Source: Bacteroides pyogenes DSM 20611 = JCM 6294 | Lineage (GTDB): Bacteria; Bacteroidota; Bacteroidia; Bacteroidales; Bacteroidaceae | Reading direction: 5' to 3' | DNA: 64,000 nt | Assembly: GCF_000428105.1 (NCBI RefSeq) | Contig: NZ_ATZH01000014.1 | Span: 1 to 64,000, forward strand | In this document: piece by piece, positions 1 through 7,762 of the stretch | Layout of the letters: each line of letters starts with the position of its first letter | Numbering within the stretch: position 1 is the stretch's first letter | Program-made: the position numbers and the translations under genes | Notes under the pieces: model-generated | Told to the model about the DNA's origin: nothing | The model's database searches: none | What the model saw: the letters and a program-made list of their open reading frames with translations, nothing else

Positions 1-192
1 CAGGCAGCGATAACCGGAGTCGTGAAAGAGAATCATTATCAGCATAACTTCTGCTTTGGACATAGTGGAGGAACGATGATACTTTCTCTTGTGAACCAGC
101 CTTATAGTATATTTTGCCATCATGGCATCAAAAAACTTGCAGAAATCGTCTGCCATACAAAATATTTCAATAACTTTGTCTTCGGTGATCAT
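1..192 (-). CDS. IS982-family-like transposase, N-terminal part, cut by window edge
   Basis: The minus-strand frame opens with ATG at 192 and runs off the left edge without a stop. The visible 64 residues start MITEDKVIEIFCMADDFCKF and continue with a patch of basic residues and a SKAEVMLIMILFHDSGYRCL stretch. From memory this resembles the N-terminal, DNA-binding part of Bacteroides IS982-family transposases, which move the element by a DDE reaction; the catalytic part lies outside the window, so integrity cannot be judged. About 100 bases separate the start from the neighbouring HAD gene, and the element's outer end probably lies there (near 295). IS identity is an inference from the N-terminus only. 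Confidence 0.7.
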   Translation of the reverse strand, partial: MITEDKVIEIFCMADDFCKFFDAMMAKYTIRLVHKRKYHRSSTMSKAEVMLIMILFHDSGYRCL

Positions 193-230
193 AGCGATTT
201 TTGTTTGTAATCCTTTGTTTTTTAGTACTA

Positions 231-313
231 TAAAGTTACAACAAATTTCGCTAATCACCAAATTTATAAGCACTTACAATTCGTCGAACTCACGTTAAAG
301 TTACAACAAATTT
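231..313. repeat. 18-bp direct repeat, two copies 65 bp apart, at the IS end
   Basis: TAAAGTTACAACAAATTT occurs at 231-248 and again, identically, at 296-313. The inner copy lies upstream of the transposase start; the outer copy covers the last four sense codons and stop of the HAD gene. The 47 bases between them probably contain the IS terminus. Exact identity over 18 bases is seen directly; its origin (duplication on insertion or coincidence) is not known. Confidence 0.75.
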
Positions 314-993
314 ATCAAATCTTTTAAAGACCGGATATGATAAGTAGGATGAAAAGGAAATTCCGTACGCCCCGTAACATTATAAAAAACTTGATGCATC
401 CCTACGCCCTTGGCCCCGGTAATATCGGCTTCCCAACTGTCGCCTATCATCAACGAATCGCGCAATCCTGATTGAGTGGCGGATAAAGCAAAATGAAAAA
501 TCTCCGGCCAAGGTTTCATCACTCCCAAATCTTCGGACAAGATAAGTTTTTTAAAATAACCGTCTACTCCCGACGCACACATCTTACGCCATTGCAACTC
601 TCGAAATCCGTTCGAAAGTATATACAGATTGTATCGTGGCGCCAAATACTCCAGCACTTCTTTCGCATGGGGCATTAAGCCGCTTTTGGTGGGAATGATT
701 GAAAAGAAATCGGCAGAATACCGTTTCGCCAACGCCTCATCATGAATTCCTACAGATTGCAAGGGATAAAAGAAACGCATGCTGTTGAGCTCGTCTTTGC
801 TAATCTTGCCTTCTCCGTATTCGCTCCAGAGCTCCACATTCTTTTGTTCATAAAGGGTGTAAAAATGGTCGAACGAATCGAAGAAACGGTCAAAATGATT
901 TGCGCAATATACTTCTTCGAAAGTGTCGCGCGCGTTCTTGGAAAAAGCCCAGATGGTGTCGTCCAGATCAAAAAATATGTTTTTATATCTCAC
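301..993 (-). CDS. HAD-family hydrolase, YjjG-like nucleotidase
   Basis: A 230-residue haloacid dehalogenase superfamily phosphatase. Motif I is DLDDT (nucleophile D9, acid/base D11), motif II is LSNGF, a conserved lysine precedes PWPEIF (motif III), and motif IV is GDSWEADI. Length and cap layout fit the YjjG group, which dephosphorylates noncanonical pyrimidine nucleoside monophosphates; substrate is inferred from family resemblance only. It is the last of four minus-strand genes, but a terminator-like hairpin separates it from the lipoprotein gene upstream. Its stop codon lies inside the outer copy of the 18-bp repeat shared with the adjacent IS end, so the extreme C-terminus touches the insertion boundary. 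Confidence 0.85.
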   Translation of the reverse strand: MRYKNIFFDLDDTIWAFSKNARDTFEEVYCANHFDRFFDSFDHFYTLYEQKNVELWSEYGEGKISKDELNSMRFFYPLQSVGIHDEALAKRYSADFFSIIPTKSGLMPHAKEVLEYLAPRYNLYILSNGFRELQWRKMCASGVDGYFKKLILSEDLGVMKPWPEIFHFALSATQSGLRDSLMIGDSWEADITGAKGVGMHQVFYNVTGRTEFPFHPTYHIRSLKDLINLL

Positions 994-1011
994 GTAAATA
1001 ATGAATAAATA

Positions 1012-1057
1012 GAATAGCCGGTGTGCAAATTCAGAGGCATCGGCACATCGGCTATTC
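1012..1057 (-). terminator. Hairpin after the coiled-coil lipoprotein gene
   Basis: Arms GAATAGCCGGTGTG (1012-1025) and CACATCGGCTATTC (1044-1057) pair over 14 positions with one mismatch. On the minus strand it follows the stop of the lipoprotein gene and is followed by an A/T-rich stretch. It probably ends that transcript, making the HAD gene a separate unit. Confidence 0.6.
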
Positions 1058-1079
1058 AGTTACAAGAAATAGTCTTCGT

Positions 1080-1934
1080 TTATTTCACCAAAATAACCAA
1101 GTATTTGGATACGCTCCAGAAATCGGCAGCTTCTTTGATTTTAAAAGTCAACTGTCCTTTATCGTCTTTCACAAATTCATAAGAACCTGCGGGGTGATTG
1201 GTCAGCAACTCCGCGCGCTTCGAATAAAGCTTGATTTCTTTTGTTGTACGGATGTCTATTTGAGTAAAATAATCTTTATTGAAATCCGCGCTCTTCAACA
1301 CGTCTCCGCTTTTCAGAATCTTCTGGTCTTTCAGCTCTGATTTCGTACCGAACACAAACCAAGCAGTGTTCAGACTCTTGTCTTGCTCGGCGACAGTCTT
1401 GGATTTTGCTTCGTTTTCCGAAGTTAAAGCTTCTTTGGCAGCCGACAAATCGCTGACAGCCGCATCCAATTCTTGAATACGAATGTTCTTGGAAGCCAGC
1501 TCAACCTGAAGTTCTTCAATGCGTTGCTGCTTGGTATTCAGCTCGGCAGTCAACGATTCTACCGCTTTTTTCAGTTGGGTAGAGCTGTATTTGCTGTTCT
1601 TGAGTTGCGACTGCAATTTCTCAATCTGAGCCTTATTCTCTTCCATCTGTTTAGTGATAAACTCGATATCGGCAGCAATCTTCTGCTTTGCGCTTGCCGA
1701 ATTCTCGGTAATGGTGCCACGCTGCAAATCCACACGGCTTTCGGCAGCGTTGATCTTACGGAACCCTTCCTGAATTTCATTGAAAGTTCCCATCATATCA
1801 TCCAGTTCCGCATTACGCTGTGTCAATTCCAATAAAAGAGAGTCATTTTGGGCCTTCAAACCTTTTCCGCCCTTTAATCCGTCGCACGAAGCCAACATGG
1901 CCCCGCATACAAATAAAACTACTAACTTTTTCAT
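1080..1934 (-). CDS. Coiled-coil lipoprotein of unknown function
   Basis: 284 residues. The N-terminus MKKLVVLFVCGAMLASC is a type II signal peptide with lipobox LASC, so C17 should be lipidated. Residues about 30-195 are a long heptad-rich coiled coil, rich in Glu, Lys, Gln and Leu. The last ~85 residues (from NTAWFVFGTKSELK) form a compact, probably beta-rich domain. I recognise this as a conserved Bacteroidales hypothetical lipoprotein but know no established role; a periplasmic spacer or envelope scaffold is a guess. It starts 28 bases after rsmI ends and is probably cotranscribed with it. Confidence 0.75.
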   Translation of the reverse strand: MKKLVVLFVCGAMLASCDGLKGGKGLKAQNDSLLLELTQRNAELDDMMGTFNEIQEGFRKINAAESRVDLQRGTITENSASAKQKIAADIEFITKQMEENKAQIEKLQSQLKNSKYSSTQLKKAVESLTAELNTKQQRIEELQVELASKNIRIQELDAAVSDLSAAKEALTSENEAKSKTVAEQDKSLNTAWFVFGTKSELKDQKILKSGDVLKSADFNKDYFTQIDIRTTKEIKLYSKRAELLTNHPAGSYEFVKDDKGQLTFKIKEAADFWSVSKYLVILVK

Positions 1935-1962
1935 ACATTTAATTTTTTAAATAAAGTTATTT

Positions 1963-2637
1963 TTAAATGTCTATTCCTGCTAATACTATCACAATTTCTC
2001 CTCGCGGTTCGATAGCGGTAAAGTGTTCTACCAATTCACCCAAAGTTCCACGAACTGTCTCTTCATGAAGTTTGGATATCTCCCGCGAAACCGAAGCCGG
2101 GCGTTCAGCGCCGAAACATTCGACAAATTGGTTCAATGTCTTCAGCAAGCGATGCGGTGATTCATAAAAGACCATCGTACGCTTTTCATCGGCCAAAGCT
2201 TTCAAACGAGTTTGCCGCCCTTTTTTCTGAGGTAGAAAACCTTCGAAACAAAACTTTTCATTCGGCAATCCCGACGATACCAACGCCGGAACAAAAGCCG
2301 TCGCTCCGGGAAGGCACTGTACTTCGATTCCGTTGCGGACACATTCGCGAACAACCAAAAAGCCCGGATCGGAAATTCCCGGCGTACCCGCGTCCGAAAT
2401 CAAAGCCACCGTTTCACCCGCCTTTATTCTATTAACAACACTCTCCACCGTCTTATGTTCATTAAACTTGTGGTGAGATTGCATGGAATTCTTTATTTCA
2501 AAATGCTTCAGCAAAACTCCCGAAGTACGCGTATCTTCGGCTAAAATCAAATCGGCCTCTTTCAAAACCTTGATGGCACGAAAGGTCATATCTTCCAAAT
2601 TTCCTACCGGTGTAGGCACTACATACAATTTTCCCAT
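1963..2637 (-). CDS. rsmI: 16S rRNA (cytidine1402-2'-O)-methyltransferase
   Basis: 224 residues matching RsmI of the tetrapyrrole-methylase fold, which uses SAM to methylate the ribose of C1402 in the 16S rRNA decoding centre. Diagnostic stretches are VVPTPVGNLEDMTFRA near the N-terminus, LAEDTRTSGVLLKHF at about 32-46, LISDAGTPGISDPG at about 79-92, and LPGATAFVPALVSSGLP. It is shorter than the E. coli protein because the C-terminal extension is absent, as is usual in Bacteroidetes. It lies 9 bases after the upstream minus-strand gene, indicating cotranscription. Confidence 0.93.
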   Translation of the reverse strand: MGKLYVVPTPVGNLEDMTFRAIKVLKEADLILAEDTRTSGVLLKHFEIKNSMQSHHKFNEHKTVESVVNRIKAGETVALISDAGTPGISDPGFLVVRECVRNGIEVQCLPGATAFVPALVSSGLPNEKFCFEGFLPQKKGRQTRLKALADEKRTMVFYESPHRLLKTLNQFVECFGAERPASVSREISKLHEETVRGTLGELVEHFTAIEPRGEIVIVLAGIDI

Positions 2638-2646
2638 ACCTTTCGA

Positions 2647-3210
2647 TTATGCCGGTTGATTAAAATATTTTTTCAGCAACTCCAAGAAATCGTTCATCGC
2701 TTCGTTTTCCTCCCCTTCTTCCAACTTTGCTTTCGATGAAAGAAAAGCAACGGCGGCATGATAAGAATTCATGGCTGAAATCTGTTCGACCACACGATTC
2801 ATCAGTTCGTTGTCTCCTCCGAAAATCTCGCGCGAGAAACGAAAAGAATCATTCAAGCTGATGGAACGTCTCAAGTCGACAGCAGGTAGAATGCTGTCCC
2901 CCAACACGGAGTTGCGATTCAAAGCCTCCCCTTCTTTCACCATCTGCGCTGTTTCGGCTTCAAGTTCGCAAGATACGGAGAGCGGATTATCCGCCACATA
3001 AGCAGCTACCGACTCTTTAGTATCCGAAGCAACTTCTCCGCAATCGGCATTCAACTCTTTCAACAATTCGTCCAGCCTTCCACGCATCTGCAACACATTC
3101 CGCGCCATCAGTTCGCGAAAAACCGTGGTAGGTGTTTTCGAAAAAGAATCTGCAAGGCATTTAAGCTCCTGAACATCCAGTTCTATATCTGTCAACAACT
3201 GTCGTTTCAT
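2647..3210 (-). CDS. Conserved Bacteroidales protein of unknown function
   Basis: 187 residues, no signal peptide, no membrane segment. It is mostly helical, with an N-terminal helix pair (QLLTDIELDVQELKCLADSF), a central low-complexity acidic part, and a C-terminal segment YHAAVAFLSSKAKLEEGEENEAMNDFLELL. The start at 3210 is the first ATG after the intergenic region. It heads the minus-strand group that continues with rsmI 9 bases downstream. I recognise it only as a hypothetical protein found near rsmI or tdk in Bacteroides. Confidence 0.7.
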   Translation of the reverse strand: MKRQLLTDIELDVQELKCLADSFSKTPTTVFRELMARNVLQMRGRLDELLKELNADCGEVASDTKESVAAYVADNPLSVSCELEAETAQMVKEGEALNRNSVLGDSILPAVDLRRSISLNDSFRFSREIFGGDNELMNRVVEQISAMNSYHAAVAFLSSKAKLEEGEENEAMNDFLELLKKYFNQPA

Positions 3211-3503
3211 CCTCTTTTCTCTGAATTATCATGCGAATGTATGAATAAATTAGTCAAAACCTTTAAAACATCCCAATTATTTAACGGTTCTTAAACTACT
3301 ACACAGTTTAAAAACCATATTGAAAATGAGGGGAAAGCAAACAAATGCAACGGTTTAACGCAGAGTTTTCCACAGAGTTGCAGCCAATAAACCCAAACGA
3401 AGCCAACGCCTTTTCCATAATTAATGCATCATTTGCCAATCCATATTCATTCCATAGAACGAAAAATACCCGGATAAAAACATTAAACCACACAAGAAGA
3501 AAC

Positions 3504-3614
3504 TGTTTCATCGGCAGAAACACTTTGTTTCATCAGCAGAAACACTTTGTTTCATCGGCAGAAACACTTTGTTTCATCGGCAAGAACACGTTGTTTCATC
3601 AGCAAGAAACACTT
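3504..3614. repeat. Tandem array A: five 22-bp units, each a hairpin
   Basis: Five adjacent copies of TGTTTCATCGGCAGAAACACTT (22 bp; the last is 23 bp) begin at 3504, 3526, 3548, 3570 and 3592. Each unit holds the inverted repeat TGTTTC...GAAACA around a 7-base loop. Neighbouring units can also pair across the CTT junction, so the whole array is self-complementary. It sits in the divergent gap upstream of tdk, ending about 85 bases before the tdk -7 element. The rest of the 3211-3742 gap shows no convincing gene. Confidence 0.9.
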
Positions 3615-3698
3615 TATAGCCAACCGTTTTCAGAGAAAGACATATTAAAGAATAAAAAAACATTGTCCGGCTAATGAATAAAATTCGCAAGGTTTATA

Positions 3699-3706
3699 TA
3701 CCTTTG
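3699..3706 (+). promoter_or_regulatory. Candidate tdk promoter, -7 element
   Basis: TACCTTTG matches the Bacteroides -7 consensus TAnnTTTG, 36 bases before the chosen tdk ATG. No good TTTG -33 element is seen at the expected distance. Its position downstream of the upstream in-frame ATG at 3674 argues for the shorter tdk start. Confidence 0.6.
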
Positions 3707-3742
3707 TACTTAAATATAAAAAGAAAAACATACAAGAACATA

Positions 3743-4342
3743 ATGGTAGTATATTCAGAAGACCACACGCAAGAAACCCGAAGAAGAGGAAGAATTGAAG
3801 TTATCTGCGGCTCGATGTTTTCCGGCAAAACAGAAGAACTCATCCGCCGAATGAAACGCGCCAAATTTGCCCGCCAACGGGTGGAAATATTCAAACCGGC
3901 CATCGACACCCGTTATTCCGAAGAAGATGTAGTGTCTCACGACAGCCACTCCATCGCCTGCACTCCGATCGACTCCTCCGCCAGTATTCTGCTGTTCACC
4001 TCTGAAATAGAAGTCGTGGGTATCGATGAGGCACAATTCTTTGATGAAGGATTGATCGACGTGTGCAAACAATTGGCCGACAACGGAGTAAGAGTCATTG
4101 TTGCCGGACTGGACATGGATTTTAAAGGAAATCCTTTCGGACCTATGCCTCAACTCTGCGCCATTGCCGATGAAGTTTCCAAAGTACATGCCATCTGTGT
4201 GAAATGCGGAGAACTGGCATCTTTCTCACATCGTACGGTCAAAAGCGACAAGCAGGTTCTCCTTGGTGAAACCGCCGAATACGAACCTTTGTGCCGAGTA
4301 TGTTATTTACGCGCGCTCGAACAGGACGACTCAAATAAATAA
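3743..4342 (+). CDS. tdk: Thymidine kinase
   Basis: 199 residues from the ATG at 3743. An upstream in-frame ATG at 3674 is rejected because it precedes the -7 element and adds an unconserved lysine-rich stretch. Tdk phosphorylates thymidine with ATP in pyrimidine salvage. Visible features: P-loop GSMFSGKT (residues 23-30), catalytic Glu in GIDEAQFF (E96), the lasso zinc ligands CVKC and CRVC near the C-terminus, and the thymidine-binding loop. The length equals that of other Bacteroides Tdk proteins as I recall them. The AI-2E family permease gene starts 22 bases after the stop, so the two are probably cotranscribed. Confidence 0.95.
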   Translation: MVVYSEDHTQETRRRGRIEVICGSMFSGKTEELIRRMKRAKFARQRVEIFKPAIDTRYSEEDVVSHDSHSIACTPIDSSASILLFTSEIEVVGIDEAQFFDEGLIDVCKQLADNGVRVIVAGLDMDFKGNPFGPMPQLCAIADEVSKVHAICVKCGELASFSHRTVKSDKQVLLGETAEYEPLCRVCYLRALEQDDSNK

Positions 4343-4364
4343 AGAATTTAATTCCATATTTAAC

Positions 4365-5486
4365 ATGAAGAGGAAAAAGATCACATTCGACACGTTTATA
4401 CGAAGCTCCATCACCATAGTCCTCATTATCGGTCTGCTAATACTCGTAAAACGATTGAGCGGCGTATTGCTGCCTTTCTTCATAGCATGGCTCATCGCCT
4501 ATATGATATACCCTCTGGTGAAATTCTTTCAATACAAACTACGCCTAAGGAGCCGTGTTCTTTCCATTTTCTGTAGTCTGTTTCTTCTCACCCTTATCGG
4601 AGTGGTGTTTTTTTACCTGCTGGTTCCTCCCATCATTTCTGAAATGGGAAGAATGAACGAGCTGATAATGACATATATTACCAACGGAGCAGGCAGCAAT
4701 ATACCTCAAAACCTCTCTGAATTCATCCGCGAATATGTAGATCTCGAATCGCTCAACCGCATATTAAGCGAGGAAAAACTCTTAATTGCCATTCAGGAGG
4801 CAGTTCCCAAACTATGGAGTTTAGTAGCCGAATCGGTCAACATCCTGTTCAGCGTCTTCACTTTCTTTATCATCCTGCTATACATCGTATTCATTCTGTT
4901 GGATTACGAATCGATAGCCGAAGGATGGCTGCATCTGCTCCCCAATAAATATCGCAAATTTGCGTCCAACCTCGTCCGCGATGTACAAGACGCCATGAAC
5001 AGATATTTCCGCGGCCAAGCTTTGGTCGCTTTCTGTGTGGGAATTCTTTTCAGTATTGGCTTCCTGATCATCGATTTTCCCATGGCCATCGCTTTGGGGC
5101 TTTTTATCGGAGTGCTCAACATGGTGCCATACCTGCAGATCATCGGCTTCCTCCCTACGCTTCTTTTAGCCATTCTGAAGGCGGCCGACACCGGACAAAA
5201 CTTTTGGGTCATCATTGCAAGCGCAATAGCCGTTTTTGCAGTAGTGCAAACCATACAAGACACGCTCCTGGTACCCAAAATCATGGGAAAGATTACCGGG
5301 CTCAATCCGGCCATCATTCTCCTATCCTTGTCCATTTGGGGATCATTAATGGGAATGCTGGGGCTGATCATCGCCCTTCCTCTCACTACGCTCATGCTCT
5401 CGTATTACCAACGTTTTATTATCAACAGAGAAAAGATGATAAAACAAGACTGCGTAGAACCAACTGATAATCAAGAAGCAAATTAA
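4365..5486 (+). CDS. AI-2E family (PerM/YdiK-like) membrane permease
   Basis: 373 residues from the ATG at 4365 (MKRKKITFDTFIRSS). A longer frame opening at 4263 is rejected because it overlaps the tdk C-terminus. There are about seven or eight hydrophobic segments: a pair at residues 15-60, one near 70-90, one after a ~90-residue extracytoplasmic stretch, and a C-terminal cluster containing the family-typical LGLFIGVLNMVPYLQIIG and GLNPAIILLSLSIWGSLMGM. The AI-2E transporter superfamily includes TqsA and putative permeases or ion antiporters; the substrate here is unknown. It directly follows tdk. Confidence 0.88.
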   Translation: MKRKKITFDTFIRSSITIVLIIGLLILVKRLSGVLLPFFIAWLIAYMIYPLVKFFQYKLRLRSRVLSIFCSLFLLTLIGVVFFYLLVPPIISEMGRMNELIMTYITNGAGSNIPQNLSEFIREYVDLESLNRILSEEKLLIAIQEAVPKLWSLVAESVNILFSVFTFFIILLYIVFILLDYESIAEGWLHLLPNKYRKFASNLVRDVQDAMNRYFRGQALVAFCVGILFSIGFLIIDFPMAIALGLFIGVLNMVPYLQIIGFLPTLLLAILKAADTGQNFWVIIASAIAVFAVVQTIQDTLLVPKIMGKITGLNPAIILLSLSIWGSLMGMLGLIIALPLTTLMLSYYQRFIINREKMIKQDCVEPTDNQEAN

Positions 5487-5525
5487 AACGGTTGAAAAAA
5501 GTTTGCATCTTTTTCGACAAAACAC

Positions 5526-5555
5526 TTGCAGATTAAATAAAAGTAACTACCTTTG
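5526..5555 (+). promoter_or_regulatory. tRNA-Lys promoter
   Basis: TTG at 5526-5528 and TACCTTTG at 5548-5555 are separated by 19 bases, a near-ideal Bacteroides -33/-7 pair. It starts about 40 bases upstream of tRNA-Lys. Confidence 0.85.
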
Positions 5556-5594
5556 CACCCGCAATCAGGAAATAACCGATTCGCAAAAAGGATT

Positions 5595-5667
5595 GATTCG
5601 CTAGCTCAGCAGGTAGAGCACAACACTTTTAATGTTGGGGTCCTGGGTTCGAGCCCCAGGCGGATCA
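5595..5667 (+). tRNA. tRNA-Lys (anticodon TTT)
   Basis: A 73-base cloverleaf. The acceptor stem GATTCGC pairs with GCGGATC (one G-T), the D stem is GCTC/GAGC, the anticodon stem is CAACA/TGTTG around loop CTTTTAA, and the T arm is CTGGG/CCCAG with loop TTCGAGC. The anticodon is TTT, reading AAA/AAG lysine codons. The discriminator base is A and CCA is not encoded. Promoter and terminator flank it closely, so it is a single-gene unit. Confidence 0.97.
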
Positions 5668-5686
5668 CGAAAAACAAACGCAAAAC

Positions 5687-5726
5687 AAAGAAAGAGGGTA
5701 TGCCGAAATGCACGCCCTCTTTCTTT
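5687..5726 (+). terminator. tRNA-Lys terminator
   Basis: Perfect 12-bp stem AAAGAAAGAGGG (5687-5698) / CCCTCTTTCTTT (5715-5726) with a 16-base loop, 20 bases after the tRNA. Confidence 0.85.
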
Positions 5727-5831
5727 ATGTACAAAGCCCGGACTTTCGCAAGCCAAGGCTTTGTTAGGACCTAAAATAAATTAGAACTAAAGTAAACCCA
5801 TAACAATGGATTGCCGCGGATCATGAAAATA

Positions 5832-5874
5832 AAAGAAATCTCCAATAGTCGCTTGTATTATCGGAGATTTCTTT
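5832..5874 (-). terminator. Sulfatase terminator
   Basis: Perfect 12-bp stem AAAGAAATCTCC (5832-5843) / GGAGATTTCTTT (5863-5874). On the minus strand it follows the sulfatase stop by about 20 bases and runs into a T-rich stretch. It could also stop rightward transcription. Confidence 0.8.
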
Positions 5875-5893
5875 CATCATACTGCGAATTGGA

Positions 5894-7465
5894 TCAAAGA
5901 GCGGCGCCGGAATCCACAACCCGCTTTAAAAGATCATGAAGTTCCCGAAGAATATCCGGATGTTTTTCCGCCAAATTCGTTTCTTCGTAAATATCTTTGC
6001 TCAGATTATAAAGTTGTGGAACGTTTAAATAACCGGTTTCAATCTTCGGTCCCCATGGAATCATTTTCGGTCCGTCACTTGGCTCTATGTACTTCCAATC
6101 TTTTGTACGCACGGACAATGTATGATTAGCGGCTTGTTCGATCACCCAAGAACGCCCTATCCCATCTTTTCCCATCCAAGCGTCCAGATAATCTCTGCTA
6201 TCGGGAGCCGCTCCTTTCGGAAGTTTGGCACCGATCAAACTCCCCAAGGAAGAGAACCAATCAATTTGCGAAACCAATGCATCCGAAACATGCGCTTCTT
6301 TCATGACTTTAGGCCAGCTTGCAATGGCTGGGATACGAGTTCCTGCCTCAAATGCGCTGTATTTACCTCCACGTAAAGGTCCGGCGGGTTTATGCCCTTT
6401 TAGCAGTTCTTCAGAACGATCGGCATATCCGTCGTCGGTAACGGGCCCGTTATCGCTGGAAAGAATGATAAGCGTATTCTTTGTCAGCCCCAATCGATCC
6501 AAAGCAGCCATGATTTGACCTACACTCCAGTCGAACTGGGCGATAGCATCGCCGCGAAGCCCCATAGGGTTCTTTCCTCGAAAACGTTCGTGCGGGAAAC
6601 GGGGCACATGCACATCGTTTGTTGCAAAGTACATGAAAAAAGGTTTATCTTTGTTTTGTTCAATAAACGCAACAGCATGCGACGTGATGGAGTCGGCAAT
6701 GTTTTCATCCTTCCACAATGCTTTTCCGCCGCCTTTCATATAACCGATCCGGCCGATGCCATTCACAATGGCCATATCATGTCCATGGCTCGACTTCAGG
6801 TTAAATAACAATTCCGGATGATCTTTCGCCAAAGGTTCTCCGTCGAAAGGTCGTTTATAACTAACCTCAATCGGGGCTTCCGGATCGTAATTGGCTACTT
6901 TCCCGTTTTCGATAAAGACGCAAGGCACACGATCGGCGGTAGCTGCCATAATGTAGGAATAGTCAAAACCCAAATCTCCTAAAGCGGTAGCCAACGGCGC
7001 ATTCCAATCTTGTTCTCCTGTCTTATCTCCAAGACCTAAATGCCACTTTCCAATAGCAGCCGTAGCATAGCCGGCATTTTTAAACATATCCGCTATCGTA
7101 TAACGCTCGGGACGTATAATCAAACCTGCGTTTCCGGCAGCAACATCTGTCCCGGGTTGCCTCCATGCATATTCACCCGTAAGCATGGAATATCGTGAAG
7201 GAGTGCTTGTTGCAGCCGTAGCATAAGCGTTTGTAAAGCGAACCCCTGCGGCCGCCAACCGATTTACATTCGGTGTTTCCACATTTTTAGCGCCATAACA
7301 CTCCAAATCTCCGTATCCTAAATCGTCTGCATAAATAAAGATAACATTCGGTAAATCAGCTTCACCTTCACCATTTGACGACGCAAAACGATAATCCACA
7401 TGTTGAGCGCTTACAGATACACTCGCCAATGGAGAAAAAGCTGTAAGTAAAAAAATCTTTTTCAT
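5894..7465 (-). CDS. Secreted sulfatase, serine-type (S1 family)
   Basis: 523 residues with a type I signal peptide ending near SVSA/QHV (residues 17-23), so it is exported to the periplasm or surface. The sulfatase signature STPSRYSMLTG places the formylglycine precursor at S87; metal-binding D47 and D48 lie in IYADDLGYGD. KWHLG, NDVHVPR and SSDNGP are further family motifs. Because the precursor is Ser, maturation should need an anaerobic radical-SAM sulfatase-maturating enzyme, not encoded here. It would remove sulfate from a sugar; subfamily and substrate are unassigned. It is divergent from a GH109/GH2/NahK-like gene set, suggesting work on sulfated host glycans such as mucin. Confidence 0.93.
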   Translation of the reverse strand: MKKIFLLTAFSPLASVSVSAQHVDYRFASSNGEGEADLPNVIFIYADDLGYGDLECYGAKNVETPNVNRLAAAGVRFTNAYATAATSTPSRYSMLTGEYAWRQPGTDVAAGNAGLIIRPERYTIADMFKNAGYATAAIGKWHLGLGDKTGEQDWNAPLATALGDLGFDYSYIMAATADRVPCVFIENGKVANYDPEAPIEVSYKRPFDGEPLAKDHPELLFNLKSSHGHDMAIVNGIGRIGYMKGGGKALWKDENIADSITSHAVAFIEQNKDKPFFMYFATNDVHVPRFPHERFRGKNPMGLRGDAIAQFDWSVGQIMAALDRLGLTKNTLIILSSDNGPVTDDGYADRSEELLKGHKPAGPLRGGKYSAFEAGTRIPAIASWPKVMKEAHVSDALVSQIDWFSSLGSLIGAKLPKGAAPDSRDYLDAWMGKDGIGRSWVIEQAANHTLSVRTKDWKYIEPSDGPKMIPWGPKIETGYLNVPQLYNLSKDIYEETNLAEKHPDILRELHDLLKRVVDSGAAL

Positions 7466-7530
7466 ATTATGTTTTTCATTTTAATTTTCTGACTTACACG
7501 ATAAAAAGAGAGCGATTCTTTATCGAAAAG

Positions 7531-7538
7531 CAAAAGTA
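7531..7538 (-). promoter_or_regulatory. Candidate sulfatase promoter, -7 element
   Basis: The minus strand reads TACTTTTG, matching TAnnTTTG, about 66 bases before the sulfatase ATG. No clear -33 element is seen. The rest of the 297-base divergent gap (7466-7762) is A/T-rich; I see no matching promoter for the rightward GH109 gene. Confidence 0.5.
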
Positions 7539-7762
7539 ATAATTTGCCATATATAACAGGAAGAAAAAATAAATAAATCATCAAAAATACCAATTATTTG
7601 TTCACAAAGCAGCCCGTTTCGTTAAAAATAAACAAAAAGGTTGGCATACGGGTAGGGAGTAAGAGCAATCTCGTGTATTTAAAATAAATTCGCATACGAT
7701 ATCAAAGTTCTAAAACACAAAAACAACTATAATTTATAAACCTTTTAAAACCGAAAAACATT

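Noticed and set aside
3366-3374. DnaA-box-like TTTTCCACA
   Set aside because: A single isolated match far from dnaA; expected by chance.
3345-3674. 109-codon plus-strand frame before tdk
   Set aside because: Its second half is translated array A (repeated SAETLCFI-type residues); no start signal or homology.
3674-3742. Longer N-terminus of Tdk
   Set aside because: It would place the start upstream of the -7 element and add residues not found in the family.
4263-4364. Longer N-terminus of the AI-2E permease overlapping tdk
   Set aside because: It only reads the tdk C-terminus in another frame; the hydrophobic, conserved part starts at 4365.
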